Shown here: positions 48,414 through 57,116 of the stretch, piece after piece | Layout of the letters: every line of letters starts with the position of its first letter | Position numbering within the stretch: the stretch's first letter is position 1 | Assembly (NCBI GenBank): GCA_964592425.1 | Contig: CAZQCG010000021.1 | Span: 1 to 64,000, forward strand | DNA: 64,000 nt | Direction of reading: 5' to 3' | Source: Viridilinea sp964592425 | Lineage (GTDB): Bacteria; Chloroflexota; Chloroflexia; Chloroflexales; Chloroflexaceae | Program-made: the position numbers and the translations under genes | The notes under the pieces: generated by a model | Databases searched by the model: none | Told to the model about the DNA's origin: nothing | The model's input: the letters and a program-made list of their open reading frames with translations, nothing else

Positions 48414-50600
48414 TTATGGGTTGAGCAACAGCGGCAGGAAGACCCGTTGCAACGGGGGGAGCTCAAGGCTGATCGTGCGGGTGATCGTTGCGCTGTTGTC
48501 GGCCCGGTCGATATAGCGTACTGCAAGGGTGTGTGTGCCGGTCACGACTGGCAGCGTCCAGCGGTAGGCATCATAGTAGGGTTGCGGATCTTCAAAGCTG
48601 CCGTCAAGACCGAGTTGTACCGCCATGATGCCGCCCTGTTCGTCGATGGCGTTAGTGTCGATGCGCACCGTGCGATCATGTAGCACAAAGGGCTCATCCT
48701 GGGGTTGCGGGCTGGCTGTCGCCAGGGCCAGCACCTCGGTGGTGGAGAGGACACGATTGTAGATCGCCAGGTCGTCGAGGTTAGCCCCTAGCGCCCCCCA
48801 ACCAGTCGTGAAACGTCCAAGCTGGATGAACTGGCCGACATGGGTTGGTAGGCTGCGTCCTTCAGCCGAGGCGGCAAGCTCACCGTCGAGATAGAGCGCC
48901 TTGCTGCCGCTGGCGGCATCCCAGCTGATCGCGAAGTGGTGCCAGCCTGGCACCAGGGTATCGCGTACGAAGATACGGTCGCGGGTGGCCTCGCCCTCGG
49001 CGGTTGTCCAGAAGACCCAGGCTGGCCCACCATTGTCAGGCCCGTCGGTTTCGCGGCGCAGGGCCAGCGTGCCGGTGTAGGGCGCGCTGGTGGGGTTGGC
49101 GCTGGCGGCCAGCAGGTAGTGGCGGGTTACTCCGGTGGGGTAGGTGATCGGGAGTTGGGCCCACAGGCTGATCGTGCCTGCTGCCAGTTCCAGGTTGCCG
49201 CTGACGGGGTAGGTGACACCGACGCTGTTGAGGGCCAGGGCCGGGCCGCTATGGCCATTGACGAAGCTCGGCGTGGCACTGAAGCTGGGGAAGCCCTGGC
49301 CTACGCTCTGCACAGGGTGGTTGTCAAAAGTGGCGCTAAAGAGCAGGTCGGCGGGCGGGTTGAGGCTGAAGGTACCGACGGGCGGCTCGGTATCGGGCTC
49401 TTCGGGCTGGTTGGGCGGCGTGAAGTCATAGCTGCCGATGAGCGAAGGATGCCAGAGCCAGGTGCTGGCCAGGCAGCCGCTGTAGGCGACACAGGGGTCG
49501 CTTCCGGCCCCGTACCAGCCGTAGGGATCAACCTGCTTGCTTGTGCTACCCTCACGCTTGCGCACCTCGAAGTGCAGGTGGGGCGTACTGCTCACTCCAG
49601 TTGCGCCACTCAGGCCGATGGGTTGGCCAGCAGTGACCACGACGCCGTTATTGCTGCCCACGCGCCCATCAAAGATGCTGGCGAAGCTGCCCAGGTGCCA
49701 GTAGATCGTCTCGTAGCCGTTAGTGTGCAGGATGATGATGCCGAGGCCGCGACTATCGCTGCGGGCGTAGGCGGTGCCAGCTGCGGCGGCGAGGATGGGC
49801 GTGCCGAACTGCAGATCGGGGAAGGTGTAGTCGTGGCCGTCGTGGCCGTCGTACTGCACATTACCGCGCCCCAGGTAATCGACCATGAAGGTATTGCCGT
49901 CATCACCGCTGTCGACGGTCGGGTACACATGGTCGAAGTAGGAGAGATGCCCGACCCGTGTGCCAGCATACCAGGGTGATAGGAGAAAGCCGGCGCTGGC
50001 CGGGGTGGCCACAGGCTCGTTAGAGGGTTCGACCCGTACCAGCAGGTTGTCGAAATAGCGCTCGAAGGCGCGGGCAAAACGCTCAACGGCGTCGTACCAG
50101 GCGGCAGAAGTACGCCCACGGGCGAGCAGGCGCTGTACGGCGACCCCTTCGGGGGCCTGGTCGAGGGTCAGGGTAAGGCTGACACCGTCGCTGAAGGTGA
50201 GGGTGGGGGGGCGGTCGTAGGGGCCCAGGCCGGCGCGCAGTTCGCGCATGGCCCAGTCGACCTGGGCCGCGAAGCCGGGCGGGCCAACGGCACCAAAGGG
50301 GCGCAGCAGATCCTCGGGCGGGGGCTGCGGCTGACTGAGCAGGTTGGCGTTCACCTCGAGCAGGGTCAGCATGATCTCGGCGCTGACCCCATAATAGATC
50401 GCTGCGCCTTCAATGATTGCGGCTGCGCTATGGCCTTCCTCGTTATAGTGCTTGAGGGGGCCGGGCTGTGCATCAAGGAAGAACTGGACATCAAAAGGCC
50501 CAGGGCGTTGCGCCTTGACCGGCCCGGCGGGGATCAGGCACAGGCAGAGGGCCAGGACGAGCCAGAGGGGGAGGCGGATGGCATACACGGGATGTTCCAA
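48414..50600 (-). CDS. secreted M23 peptidase with LamG-like domain
   Basis: About 728 residues. A signal peptide ends near PVKA-Q (about 30). A helical domain with GAAIYYGVSAEIMLTLLEVN (about 65-85) precedes the M23 metallopeptidase core: DGHDGHDYTFP (about 247-257), YWHLG (about 300) and TPHLHFEV (about 338-345) provide the zinc His/Asp set. M23 enzymes cleave peptidoglycan cross-bridges. A LamG/concanavalin-like sandwich (about 425-620) and an Ig-like end (about 630-725) may bind wall glycans. The open frame starts with TTG at 50600, directly after the stop of the sugar kinase gene. GTG 50588, with GGAA six bases upstream, is an equally likely start. Confidence 0.88.
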   Translation of the reverse strand: MEHPVYAIRLPLWLVLALCLCLIPAGPVKAQRPGPFDVQFFLDAQPGPLKHYNEEGHSAAAIIEGAAIYYGVSAEIMLTLLEVNANLLSQPQPPPEDLLRPFGAVGPPGFAAQVDWAMRELRAGLGPYDRPPTLTFSDGVSLTLTLDQAPEGVAVQRLLARGRTSAAWYDAVERFARAFERYFDNLLVRVEPSNEPVATPASAGFLLSPWYAGTRVGHLSYFDHVYPTVDSGDDGNTFMVDYLGRGNVQYDGHDGHDYTFPDLQFGTPILAAAAGTAYARSDSRGLGIIILHTNGYETIYWHLGSFASIFDGRVGSNNGVVVTAGQPIGLSGATGVSSTPHLHFEVRKREGSTSKQVDPYGWYGAGSDPCVAYSGCLASTWLWHPSLIGSYDFTPPNQPEEPDTEPPVGTFSLNPPADLLFSATFDNHPVQSVGQGFPSFSATPSFVNGHSGPALALNSVGVTYPVSGNLELAAGTISLWAQLPITYPTGVTRHYLLAASANPTSAPYTGTLALRRETDGPDNGGPAWVFWTTAEGEATRDRIFVRDTLVPGWHHFAISWDAASGSKALYLDGELAASAEGRSLPTHVGQFIQLGRFTTGWGALGANLDDLAIYNRVLSTTEVLALATASPQPQDEPFVLHDRTVRIDTNAIDEQGGIMAVQLGLDGSFEDPQPYYDAYRWTLPVVTGTHTLAVRYIDRADNSATITRTISLELPPLQRVFLPLLLNP

Positions 50601-51635
50601 TCAGCTGGTCTCTTCGACAGCCCAGGACTGCACGCCATGGCTGACGAAGGAGAAGGGCCGGACATGAACACCCATACCGCTGAGGGCGCGTTCGAGCTCG
50701 AGGCGTCGGTCGAAGGGGCAGGCAAAGACCATAAAGCCACCCCCGCCAGCACCGGTGATCTTGCCGCCCCAGGCTCCGTGGCGGCGTGCTGTGGCATAGA
50801 CTTCATCAACAATCGGTGGGGCGATATGGGGTGAAAAAGCCTTCTTCACCTCCCAGGCATCGTGCAACAGACGTCCGAAGTCGGCGATGCGCTGCTCACG
50901 TAGCAGGCGGGTGGCCTCATCAACATAGGCTTTCGTGGCATCATGGTCGCGCAGCGTGTCGCCCTTGCGCAGGCGCTGCACCTGGTCTTCCATCAGGTGG
51001 TGACGCAGCAGCTCACGGTCGCCGATATAGCCGATGATCAGGCAACTCTCCAACTCGAGTAGGGCGGTGGGTTCACTAAGTACCGGCTCAACGATGACGT
51101 GGCCTTTGCCGAAGTGGTAGACGCACATGCCGCCAAAGACGGCGGCGTACTGATCCTGGCGCCCACCAGGGATGCCCAGGTCAACCCGCTCGATGCGATA
51201 GGCCAGTTCGGCCAGGTCGTGGGGGTCGTAGCTCTGGCCGGCGACGTTGTAGAGCAGCTTGAGCATACTTACGACCAGAGCTGAAGAGGAGCCGAGGCCA
51301 CTGCCGGGGGGGGCATCACTGAACATGGTCAGGCGGTAGCCGGGTTGCTCGGCGCTGAGATTGGGGTGGAGGTGCGGCATGGCATCGAGCACGGCCTGGG
51401 GCAGGGCGAGTTTGCCGTCCCAGGTGCGCCCGCTCACCATGCGGCTCACCTCTTGCAGGTCGAGTGAGCGAATAGTGAGGCCGGGTTGGCTACTCTGGCT
51501 AAGCATGCAGCGCACATAGAGATTGATGGTGCAGTTGAGTACCTTGCCGCCGTGCTCTTCGGCATAGGGGTTGACGTCGGTGCCGCCGCCGAAGAAACCG
51601 ATGCGCATCGGAGCGCGGGCCTTGTAGATCTTCAC
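50601..51635 (-). CDS. GHMP sugar kinase (heptose-7-phosphate kinase-like)
   Basis: About 344 residues from GTG 51635, with GGAG nine bases upstream; the longer frame to 51713 overlaps the upstream gene and is rejected. The opening RAPMRIGFFGGGTDVNPYAEEHGG is typical of D,D-heptose-7-phosphate kinase and related GHMP kinases. The ATP loop is PGSGLGSSSAL (about 112-122), with GIPGGRQDQYAAVFGG (about 150) and a late GKITGAGGGGFM (about 290). It probably phosphorylates a heptose or hexose for envelope glycan precursors. It lies between an unknown protein and the M23 peptidase in one operon. Confidence 0.9.
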   Translation of the reverse strand: MKIYKARAPMRIGFFGGGTDVNPYAEEHGGKVLNCTINLYVRCMLSQSSQPGLTIRSLDLQEVSRMVSGRTWDGKLALPQAVLDAMPHLHPNLSAEQPGYRLTMFSDAPPGSGLGSSSALVVSMLKLLYNVAGQSYDPHDLAELAYRIERVDLGIPGGRQDQYAAVFGGMCVYHFGKGHVIVEPVLSEPTALLELESCLIIGYIGDRELLRHHLMEDQVQRLRKGDTLRDHDATKAYVDEATRLLREQRIADFGRLLHDAWEVKKAFSPHIAPPIVDEVYATARRHGAWGGKITGAGGGGFMVFACPFDRRLELERALSGMGVHVRPFSFVSHGVQSWAVEETS

Positions 51636-51660
51636 AGTCGCTTGCTCCCGCACAGGTCGT

Positions 51661-52635
51661 TCAACGTACCGCCGGGGCGCTCTGCAGGCCGAGGGCCGGG
51701 AAGAGGCGATCACTGAGCCCGGCGACCTGCTGGATCAGGTTGGGCTGTTCGTTGGCGAGGGTGACGAGGCGCTGGTGCATGGGGCAGCCTTCGACATAGG
51801 CGGCACTGGCGCGCGCCCATTTGGGCAGTACATCCTCCTCGATCCACTGCCAGCGGTCGGTGAGGTCAGCAATGCTGCGCCTGCCGAGCAGGACGGCGGG
51901 CGGGCCGAAGAAGAGGCTGAAGGTGGGCTGGCTGAAGGGGTCGCTGCCGTTGGAAAAGTCGAGCCAGCTGCCGATGGAGGCGATGCGCCGGCCCAGGTCG
52001 GAGAGTTGCTCCATATAAGGGGGCAGAATGGTCAGTTGTTCGTGGCGCAGCATGATCCGCCCGCCACGGTCGATCATGGCGCTACCGGCATAGTAGTCGT
52101 CGGTGGTGGCGAGCAGCCGAGCACCCTGGTCGATCAGGCGGAAAGCCTCAAGCAACTCAGCCTGGTCTGCGCCAGTCAGGTTAGCCTCGAGTGCCTCAAG
52201 CCCGCCGTAGATATAGGCGACGTGGGCCCAGCCGACATCGGCGAAGATCGCGTCGTTGGCCTGCTTGATCAGCTCGAGGTCTTGCAGCAGCAGGTTGTTG
52301 GTAGCGGCATCGTGCATGCTGACGGGCAGAGCTAAGACCAGGTTGAGCGCCCGTCCGTAGAGTTCGGCGGTCATACCGCTCAGTCCCGCTGCCTGGGCGA
52401 AGGACTCTTCGGGGCGCATAGCCTTGTGCGGCGCGGCGATCAGTTCGATCAGGGCCATCGCGATGCCGACCTGGTCGGAGGCGAAAGCGGCCATGCCAGC
52501 CCACTTGAAGAGCCAGGGCTCTTGCAGATACCAGCGGGCATAGCAGGCACTAATGGCTCGGTTGCGGGCAACGTAGGAGTCGGGCGGGGGGGTCAGGCGT
52601 TCCAGCAGGTCATTCCACTCAGCGCGTGTCGGCAT
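51661..52635 (-). CDS. protein of unknown function, mostly helical
   Basis: A 324-residue soluble protein with no signal peptide or membrane helix. I do not recognise the family. It is rich in amphipathic helices and aromatic residues (ACYARWYLQEPWLFKWAGMAAFASDQVG about 30-57; WAHVAYIYGGLEALE about 140). A conserved-looking acidic/Tyr segment TTDDYYAGSAMIDRGG lies near 185-200, and WQWIEEDVLPKWARA near 272. GGAGG lies five bases before the ATG. It is first in the operon with the GHMP kinase and M23 peptidase, which suggests an envelope-linked role, but nothing in the sequence proves this. Confidence 0.75.
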   Translation of the reverse strand: MPTRAEWNDLLERLTPPPDSYVARNRAISACYARWYLQEPWLFKWAGMAAFASDQVGIAMALIELIAAPHKAMRPEESFAQAAGLSGMTAELYGRALNLVLALPVSMHDAATNNLLLQDLELIKQANDAIFADVGWAHVAYIYGGLEALEANLTGADQAELLEAFRLIDQGARLLATTDDYYAGSAMIDRGGRIMLRHEQLTILPPYMEQLSDLGRRIASIGSWLDFSNGSDPFSQPTFSLFFGPPAVLLGRRSIADLTDRWQWIEEDVLPKWARASAAYVEGCPMHQRLVTLANEQPNLIQQVAGLSDRLFPALGLQSAPAVR

Positions 52636-52717
52636 AAACGCCTCCGGCGCGACGCGGATTGTGGGTAGAGCGACTGGCTACCCGGCCTGCGCTGGCTCTG
52701 GCGCGTCACGCGGGACT

Positions 52718-52726
52718 ATTATACCA
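52718..52726 (-). promoter_or_regulatory. extended -10 promoter for the unknown-GHMP-M23 operon
   Basis: TGGTATAAT on the minus strand, identical to the element at 6109-6117, lies about 85 bp before the ATG at 52635 in the short gap after the MoxR gene. Confidence 0.5.
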
Positions 52727-52741
52727 TTTTGGCTTTTGGCC

Positions 52742-53689
52742 TCAGACTACCGGCACCGCCACGTCGTTCAGCACGGCCTGCAAGACTCCAGCGGTGCTGC
52801 GCCCGCGCAGACTACTCTCGGGGCGTAGCAAGAGGCGATGGCGGAGGACGGGGAGGGCCATACGCTTCAGGTCGTCGGGGATGACAAAGGTGCGTCCGGC
52901 CAGGGCGGCGCTGGCCTGAGCGGCCCGGAAGAGGGCCAGACTGGCGCGTGGGCTGGCCCCCAGGGCCAGGTCGGGGTGGGCGCGCAGGGCTCCGACAAGA
53001 CGGATGAGGTAGTCGCGCAGGGTATCGGCCACATGCACCTCCCAGATGGCCCGTTGCAGGGCGGGCAGGTCGGCCCCGGCAACTACCGGGCTCAGTTGGC
53101 CGATGGGATGGGCCTTTGCGAGGACCTGCAGCATGGCCAATTCCTCGTCGGGGCTAGGGTAGCCCAGGGCGATCTGTAAGAGGAAGCGGTCGAGTTGGGC
53201 CTCGGGCAGGGGAAAGGTGCCCTCAAATTCGACCGGGTTCTGGGTGGCCAGAACCAGAAAGGGTTGCGGCAGGGGGTAGGTTGTCCCATCGACGCTGACT
53301 TGGCCCTCGCCCATTGCTTCGAGCAGGGCACTCTGGGTGCGCGGGGTCGCCCGGTTGATCTCATCAACCAGCAGAACATTACTGAAGATCGGCCCGGGCT
53401 GAAAGACGAAGCGGCTCTCGTCCTGGCGATAGATGCTCACCCCGGTCAGGTCGTTGGGCAGCAGGTCGGGCGTACACTGGACGCGCCGAAAGGGCACGCC
53501 GAGCGAGATGGCCAGGGCGCGGGCCAGCATGGTCTTACCGACGCCGGGCACATCCTCGATCAGGACGTGGCCGCCGCAGAGCAGGGCCACCAGCAGCAGA
53601 TCGACCGCCTCGGCCCGCCCGACGATGACGCGGGCGATGTTCGTGCGCACGGTGGCAGCAAAGGGGCTAAGTTCGGCGAGCGCTACCAT
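52742..53689 (-). CDS. MoxR-family AAA+ ATPase
   Basis: A 315-residue MoxR ATPase. Walker A is DVPGVGKTMLARA (about 47-60), Walker B is LLVDEINRATPR (about 110-120), and ATQNPVEFEGTFPLPEAQLDRF (about 150-170) contains sensor 1 and the Arg-finger region. ATG 53689 is preferred; the longer frame to 53977 overlaps oppF and reads as its antisense. MoxR proteins usually act as chaperones with a DUF58/VWA partner, but neither lies next to this gene. It begins four bases after the oppF stop, so it appears to be the last gene of the opp operon, an unusual association. Confidence 0.93.
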   Translation of the reverse strand: MVALAELSPFAATVRTNIARVIVGRAEAVDLLLVALLCGGHVLIEDVPGVGKTMLARALAISLGVPFRRVQCTPDLLPNDLTGVSIYRQDESRFVFQPGPIFSNVLLVDEINRATPRTQSALLEAMGEGQVSVDGTTYPLPQPFLVLATQNPVEFEGTFPLPEAQLDRFLLQIALGYPSPDEELAMLQVLAKAHPIGQLSPVVAGADLPALQRAIWEVHVADTLRDYLIRLVGALRAHPDLALGASPRASLALFRAAQASAALAGRTFVIPDDLKRMALPVLRHRLLLRPESSLRGRSTAGVLQAVLNDVAVPVV

Positions 53690-53693
53690 AGGC

Positions 53694-54704
53694 TCAAAAC
53701 TCGCCCGCGAAGTGACAGGCGGCCCAGTGGCCACTGCGTTTCTCTTCGAGGGCCGGCTCCTGCTCCTGGCAGATCGGGCGGGCGAGCCAGCAACGGGGGT
53801 GGAAACGGCAGCCGCTGGGCGGGGTGATCGGGCTGGGCACATCACCCTGGAGCACGATGCGCTCACGTCGCTGGCGCGGATCGGGGCTGGGGATGGCTGA
53901 GATGAGCGCACGGGTGTAGGGATGCAGCGGCTCGCGGAAGAGGTTGTCACGGTCGGCCAATTCGACCAGCTTGCCAAGGTACATCACGCCGACACGGTCG
54001 CTGATATGCTCGACCACAGCCAGGTTATGGGCGATGAAGAGATAGGTGAGGCCAAATTCGCGCTGGAGATTTTTGAGCAGGTTGAGCACCTGCGACTGGA
54101 TCGAAACATCAAGGGCGCTGACCGGCTCATCACAGACGATCAGGCGTGGCTCCATAATCAGGGCGCGGGCGATGCCAATGCGCTGGCGCTGGCCGCCGGA
54201 GAACTCATGGGGGAAGCGGCTCATCTGGCTGGCGTGCAGACCGACCCGGGCCAGCACCTCGCGTACCCGCTCGCGGCGTTCGGCGGCATTGCCGATGCGG
54301 TGGATGACCAGGCCCTCCTCCACACTCTCGCCAATCGTGAGCCGTGGGTCGAGCGAGGCATAGGGGTCTTGAAAGACGATCTGCATATCGCGGCGCAGGG
54401 TCTTGAGCTGGCTGCCACTCGCCTTGAGCACATCACGACCGTCGAAGAATATCTCACCGGAGGTGGCCTGCTCAAGGCGTAGCACGGTGCGCCCGGTCGT
54501 CGTTTTGCCGCAGCCGCTCTCGCCAACCAGGCCCAGGGTTTCACCGCGGCGCACACTGAAGGTGACCCCGTCAACTGCCTTGACCGAGGCAACCGTGCGG
54601 CGCAGCAGGCCGCCCTTGATCGGGAAGTGTTTGGTCAGGCGGTTGACTTCAAGCAGGGTATCACCAGCTTGCGGGGCGGTCGCCTTAAGCTCGGGGAGGG
54701 CCAT
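53694..54704 (-). CDS. oppF: oligopeptide ABC transporter ATP-binding protein
   Basis: A 336-residue ABC ATPase that energises peptide import. Walker A is GESGCGKTTTG (about 48-58), the signature is FSGGQRQRIGIARAL (about 165), and Walker B is LIVCDEPVSALD (about 186-197). The C-terminal oligopeptide/dipeptide extension has GCRFHPRCW (about 305), whose Cys residues are typical of the family. It pairs with the OppD-like ATPase upstream (57-bp gap). Choice between peptide types (Opp, Dpp or nickel) cannot be made from sequence alone. Confidence 0.95.
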   Translation of the reverse strand: MALPELKATAPQAGDTLLEVNRLTKHFPIKGGLLRRTVASVKAVDGVTFSVRRGETLGLVGESGCGKTTTGRTVLRLEQATSGEIFFDGRDVLKASGSQLKTLRRDMQIVFQDPYASLDPRLTIGESVEEGLVIHRIGNAAERRERVREVLARVGLHASQMSRFPHEFSGGQRQRIGIARALIMEPRLIVCDEPVSALDVSIQSQVLNLLKNLQREFGLTYLFIAHNLAVVEHISDRVGVMYLGKLVELADRDNLFREPLHPYTRALISAIPSPDPRQRRERIVLQGDVPSPITPPSGCRFHPRCWLARPICQEQEPALEEKRSGHWAACHFAGEF

Positions 54705-54761
54705 AAGGGAGAACTCCTATCCTGGGCGGGGAGCCGGAGGGGCGCAGCCGCTCTGAAAAAA

Positions 54762-55802
54762 CTACCCGTTTTCCTTCAACCAGCAGCGCACCTTGCGTCC
54801 ATCGGCAAGCTCGATCAGAGGTGGGGCTTCGTCGCAGCGCTCGAAGCGTTTGCTGCAACGGCCGGCGAAGCGGCAGCCAGTCGGCGGTTTGATCAGGCTA
54901 GGCACGGTGCCTGGGATGACCGCCAGTTCTTCACGGATCTGGCCCAGGATAGGCATCGAGGCGAGCAGGCCCTGGGTGTAGGGGTGTTGTGGTTCGCTGA
55001 AGATCTGCTCAACCGGGGCATACTCAACCACCTGGCCAGCATACATAACAATTACATTGTCGGCCATTTCGGCAACCACGCCCATGTCGTGGGTGATCAG
55101 GATGATCGAGGTATTGATCTTCTCGCGCAGGGCGCGCATCAGGTCGAGGATCTGGGCCTGGATGGTCACATCAAGGGCCGTGGTCGGCTCGTCGGCGATC
55201 AGCAACTCGGGATTGCAGGCCAGGGCCATGGCGATCATGACGCGCTGGCACTGGCCACCCGAAAGTTCGTGGGGGTACTGGCGCAGGCGGCGCTGCGAGT
55301 CAGACAGGCCAACCATGGTCAGCAGTTCCAGGCAGCGCCGTTCGGCCTCGTCGCCCTTGAGGCCCTGGTGGATGCGCAGGGTCTCGATGATCTGGTCGCC
55401 GACGCGAAAGACCGGATTGAGGGCGGTGGTCGGCTGCTGAAAGATCATCGAGATGCGATTACCGCGGATCTGGCGCATCTCCTCATCGCTGAGGGCGCGC
55501 ACATCAATCTCATCGAAGATGATTGAGCCCTCAACGATGCGTCCAGGGGGATCCTGGATCAAGCGCAAGATGGAGAGCGAGGTGACACTTTTGCCCGAAC
55601 CCGATTCGCCAACGATACCGAGGGCTTCGCCACGGTGCAGCGTCAGATCAATCCCATCGACAGCCTGCACCACGCCAGCTTCGGTGAAGAAGTAGGTCTT
55701 CAGATTGCGCACCGTCAGCAGCACTTCATTCTCGGAGGCGGCCTCACCAGGGCTGGACGGGCGGGGTGCGGCTGTCGTTGACAGGGCGGGGAGCTGGCTC
55801 AT
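54762..55802 (-). CDS. oppD: oligopeptide ABC transporter ATP-binding protein
   Basis: A 346-residue ABC ATPase. Walker A is GESGSGKSVTS (about 64-74), the signature is LSGGQCQRVMIAMAL (about 178; Cys where Arg is common), and Walker B is LLIADEPTTALD (about 202-213). The C-terminal GCRFAGRCSKRFERCDEAPP is the family extension. It forms the heterodimeric motor with the OppF-like protein. It is separated from oppC by 305 bp of repeat DNA, so transcription across this interval, or an internal promoter, is uncertain. Confidence 0.95.
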   Translation of the reverse strand: MSQLPALSTTAAPRPSSPGEAASENEVLLTVRNLKTYFFTEAGVVQAVDGIDLTLHRGEALGIVGESGSGKSVTSLSILRLIQDPPGRIVEGSIIFDEIDVRALSDEEMRQIRGNRISMIFQQPTTALNPVFRVGDQIIETLRIHQGLKGDEAERRCLELLTMVGLSDSQRRLRQYPHELSGGQCQRVMIAMALACNPELLIADEPTTALDVTIQAQILDLMRALREKINTSIILITHDMGVVAEMADNVIVMYAGQVVEYAPVEQIFSEPQHPYTQGLLASMPILGQIREELAVIPGTVPSLIKPPTGCRFAGRCSKRFERCDEAPPLIELADGRKVRCWLKENG

Positions 55803-55943
55803 AGTGGGTCTCGTTCTGTAACGTGGAGGTTCGACAGATTTTCGCGTGGTACCTTGACGGGGTATGTTTGCGCTTGCGAGTTCGGCGGGGAGCTGTGGAG
55901 GGGCCAGGCTCCTCTACGGCCACCCTCTCGATCCAGGTTTCGC

Positions 55944-55963
55944 GGCGAACTGTCAAGTTCGCC
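55944..55963. other. hairpin in the oppC-oppD gap
   Basis: GGCGAACT and AGTTCGCC form an 8-bp perfect stem around GTCA. The AACTGTCAAG core echoes the terminal repeats of the adjacent 119-bp element, so this may be a decayed relative. The rest of 55803-55974 shows only imperfect inverted repeats and no gene. Confidence 0.45.
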
Positions 55964-55974
55964 TCCAACCATGC

Positions 55975-56093
55975 CTAAGGCATGTTTCAAAAACGGCTAT
56001 TCTAGCTTGACAGTTCAGAGCAGGCGTAAGGTGTCCAATCGCTTGTCAACGCCTCACGCCTCACGCCTCACGCCCACAGAAGACTGTCAAGCT
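55975..56093 (-). repeat. 119-bp MITE-like element, copy 1
   Basis: Identical over all 119 bp to the reverse complement of 62303-62421. Internal inverted ends AGCTTGACAGT/ACTGTCAAGCT enclose three CCTCACG heptamers (56052-56072). Outside these, TTTCAAA-containing arms form a further imperfect inverted repeat. No coding capacity. It sits between oppD and oppC. Confidence 0.9.
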
Positions 56094-56107
56094 CGTTTGA
56101 AACATAC

Positions 56108-57106
56108 CTAAAGCTTCATACGCGGGTCAAGCGCATCACGCAGGCCATCGCCGATAAAATTAAAAGCCAGCGAGCAGAGAAAGATCGGCAGGCCGGGGAT
56201 GAGTGGCATCCAGGGGTGGTTGAACATGTAGCTGGTGGCGAAGCCCATCATATTGCCCCAGGTGGGGGTCGGATCTTGCACGCCGAAGCCGAGAAAGCTG
56301 ATCGCCACTTCGCTGACCAGGGCCGCGTTGAGGCCGAGCGTGAAGGCGACGATCAGGGGGGGGAAGGAGTTGGGGAAGACGTGGCGACGCAGGATCCAGG
56401 CGTTGGATCCGCCCAGCGATCGGGCCGACTCGATATACTGCTGCTCGCGCACCTGCAAAACCATGCCGCGCATGAGGCGGGCGATGCCGACCCAGCCAAG
56501 GGAGGCCAGCACCAGGATGAGCAGAGCGACCTGGGTTGCCTCACGGGGCTGCACCGCCATCATCCAGGCGATCGGCCCGATGATCCAGCCTGGCAGGACG
56601 ATCAGGTCAGCGTTTTGCACCATAATCGAGCTGAGGATGAGCAGGATCGGCAGGTCGGGGATGGTCGCCACAAATTCCATCACCCGGCTGAGCACGTTGT
56701 CGACCCAGCCAGCGAAGAAGCCAGCCAGCAGGCCGAGCACGGTACCGACAATTGAGACCAGCAGGGTGACCGAGAGCGCCACCATAAGCGAGACCCGTGC
56801 GCCGTAGATCACGCGAGTGAAGAAGTCGCGGCCCAGGTGATCGGTGCCGAGCAGGTGCAGTAGGCCCGTCTCGGGGTCAGAGCTGAGCGGCGGCAGGAAG
56901 GTGCGGTTGAGGCCGATGTCGTCGCGGGGGAAGGGGGCGATGAGCGGGGCGAGCAGCGAGGCAGCGAAGATGAGTAACAGCACGCCGAGGCTGATCATCG
57001 CCATACGATGGCGTCGGAAGCGGCGAAAGACAATCGCCCACTGGTGCTCGGACTGTGCCGATGCCCGCTCAATCGCCTCTGGAACCGCCGAGGTTGTGGT
57101 TGTCAT
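56108..57106 (-). CDS. oppC: oligopeptide ABC transporter permease
   Basis: A 332-residue membrane permease. After a cytoplasmic N-terminus, the first helix lies at about 33-55 (MAMISLGVLLLIFAASLLAPL). Four or five more helices carry the BPD_transp_1 domain, with the EAA loop ESARSLGGSNAWILRRHVFPNS (about 225-245). GTDHLGRDFFTRVIYGARVSL (about 88-108) is typical of OppC/DppC. Its stop is only a few bases from the outer arm of the 119-bp repeat element. Confidence 0.95.
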   Translation of the reverse strand: MTTTTSAVPEAIERASAQSEHQWAIVFRRFRRHRMAMISLGVLLLIFAASLLAPLIAPFPRDDIGLNRTFLPPLSSDPETGLLHLLGTDHLGRDFFTRVIYGARVSLMVALSVTLLVSIVGTVLGLLAGFFAGWVDNVLSRVMEFVATIPDLPILLILSSIMVQNADLIVLPGWIIGPIAWMMAVQPREATQVALLILVLASLGWVGIARLMRGMVLQVREQQYIESARSLGGSNAWILRRHVFPNSFPPLIVAFTLGLNAALVSEVAISFLGFGVQDPTPTWGNMMGFATSYMFNHPWMPLIPGLPIFLCSLAFNFIGDGLRDALDPRMKL

Positions 57107-57116
57107 GACCTTGCCC

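Noticed and set aside
48414..50600. Possible frameshift between the M23 and LamG parts
   Set aside because: The frame is continuous and secreted M23 proteins with appended binding domains are common.
53690..53977. 96-residue N-terminal extension of MoxR
   Set aside because: It overlaps oppF in antisense frame composition (Ser/Arg/Pro-rich), while the MoxR fold begins at ATG 53689.
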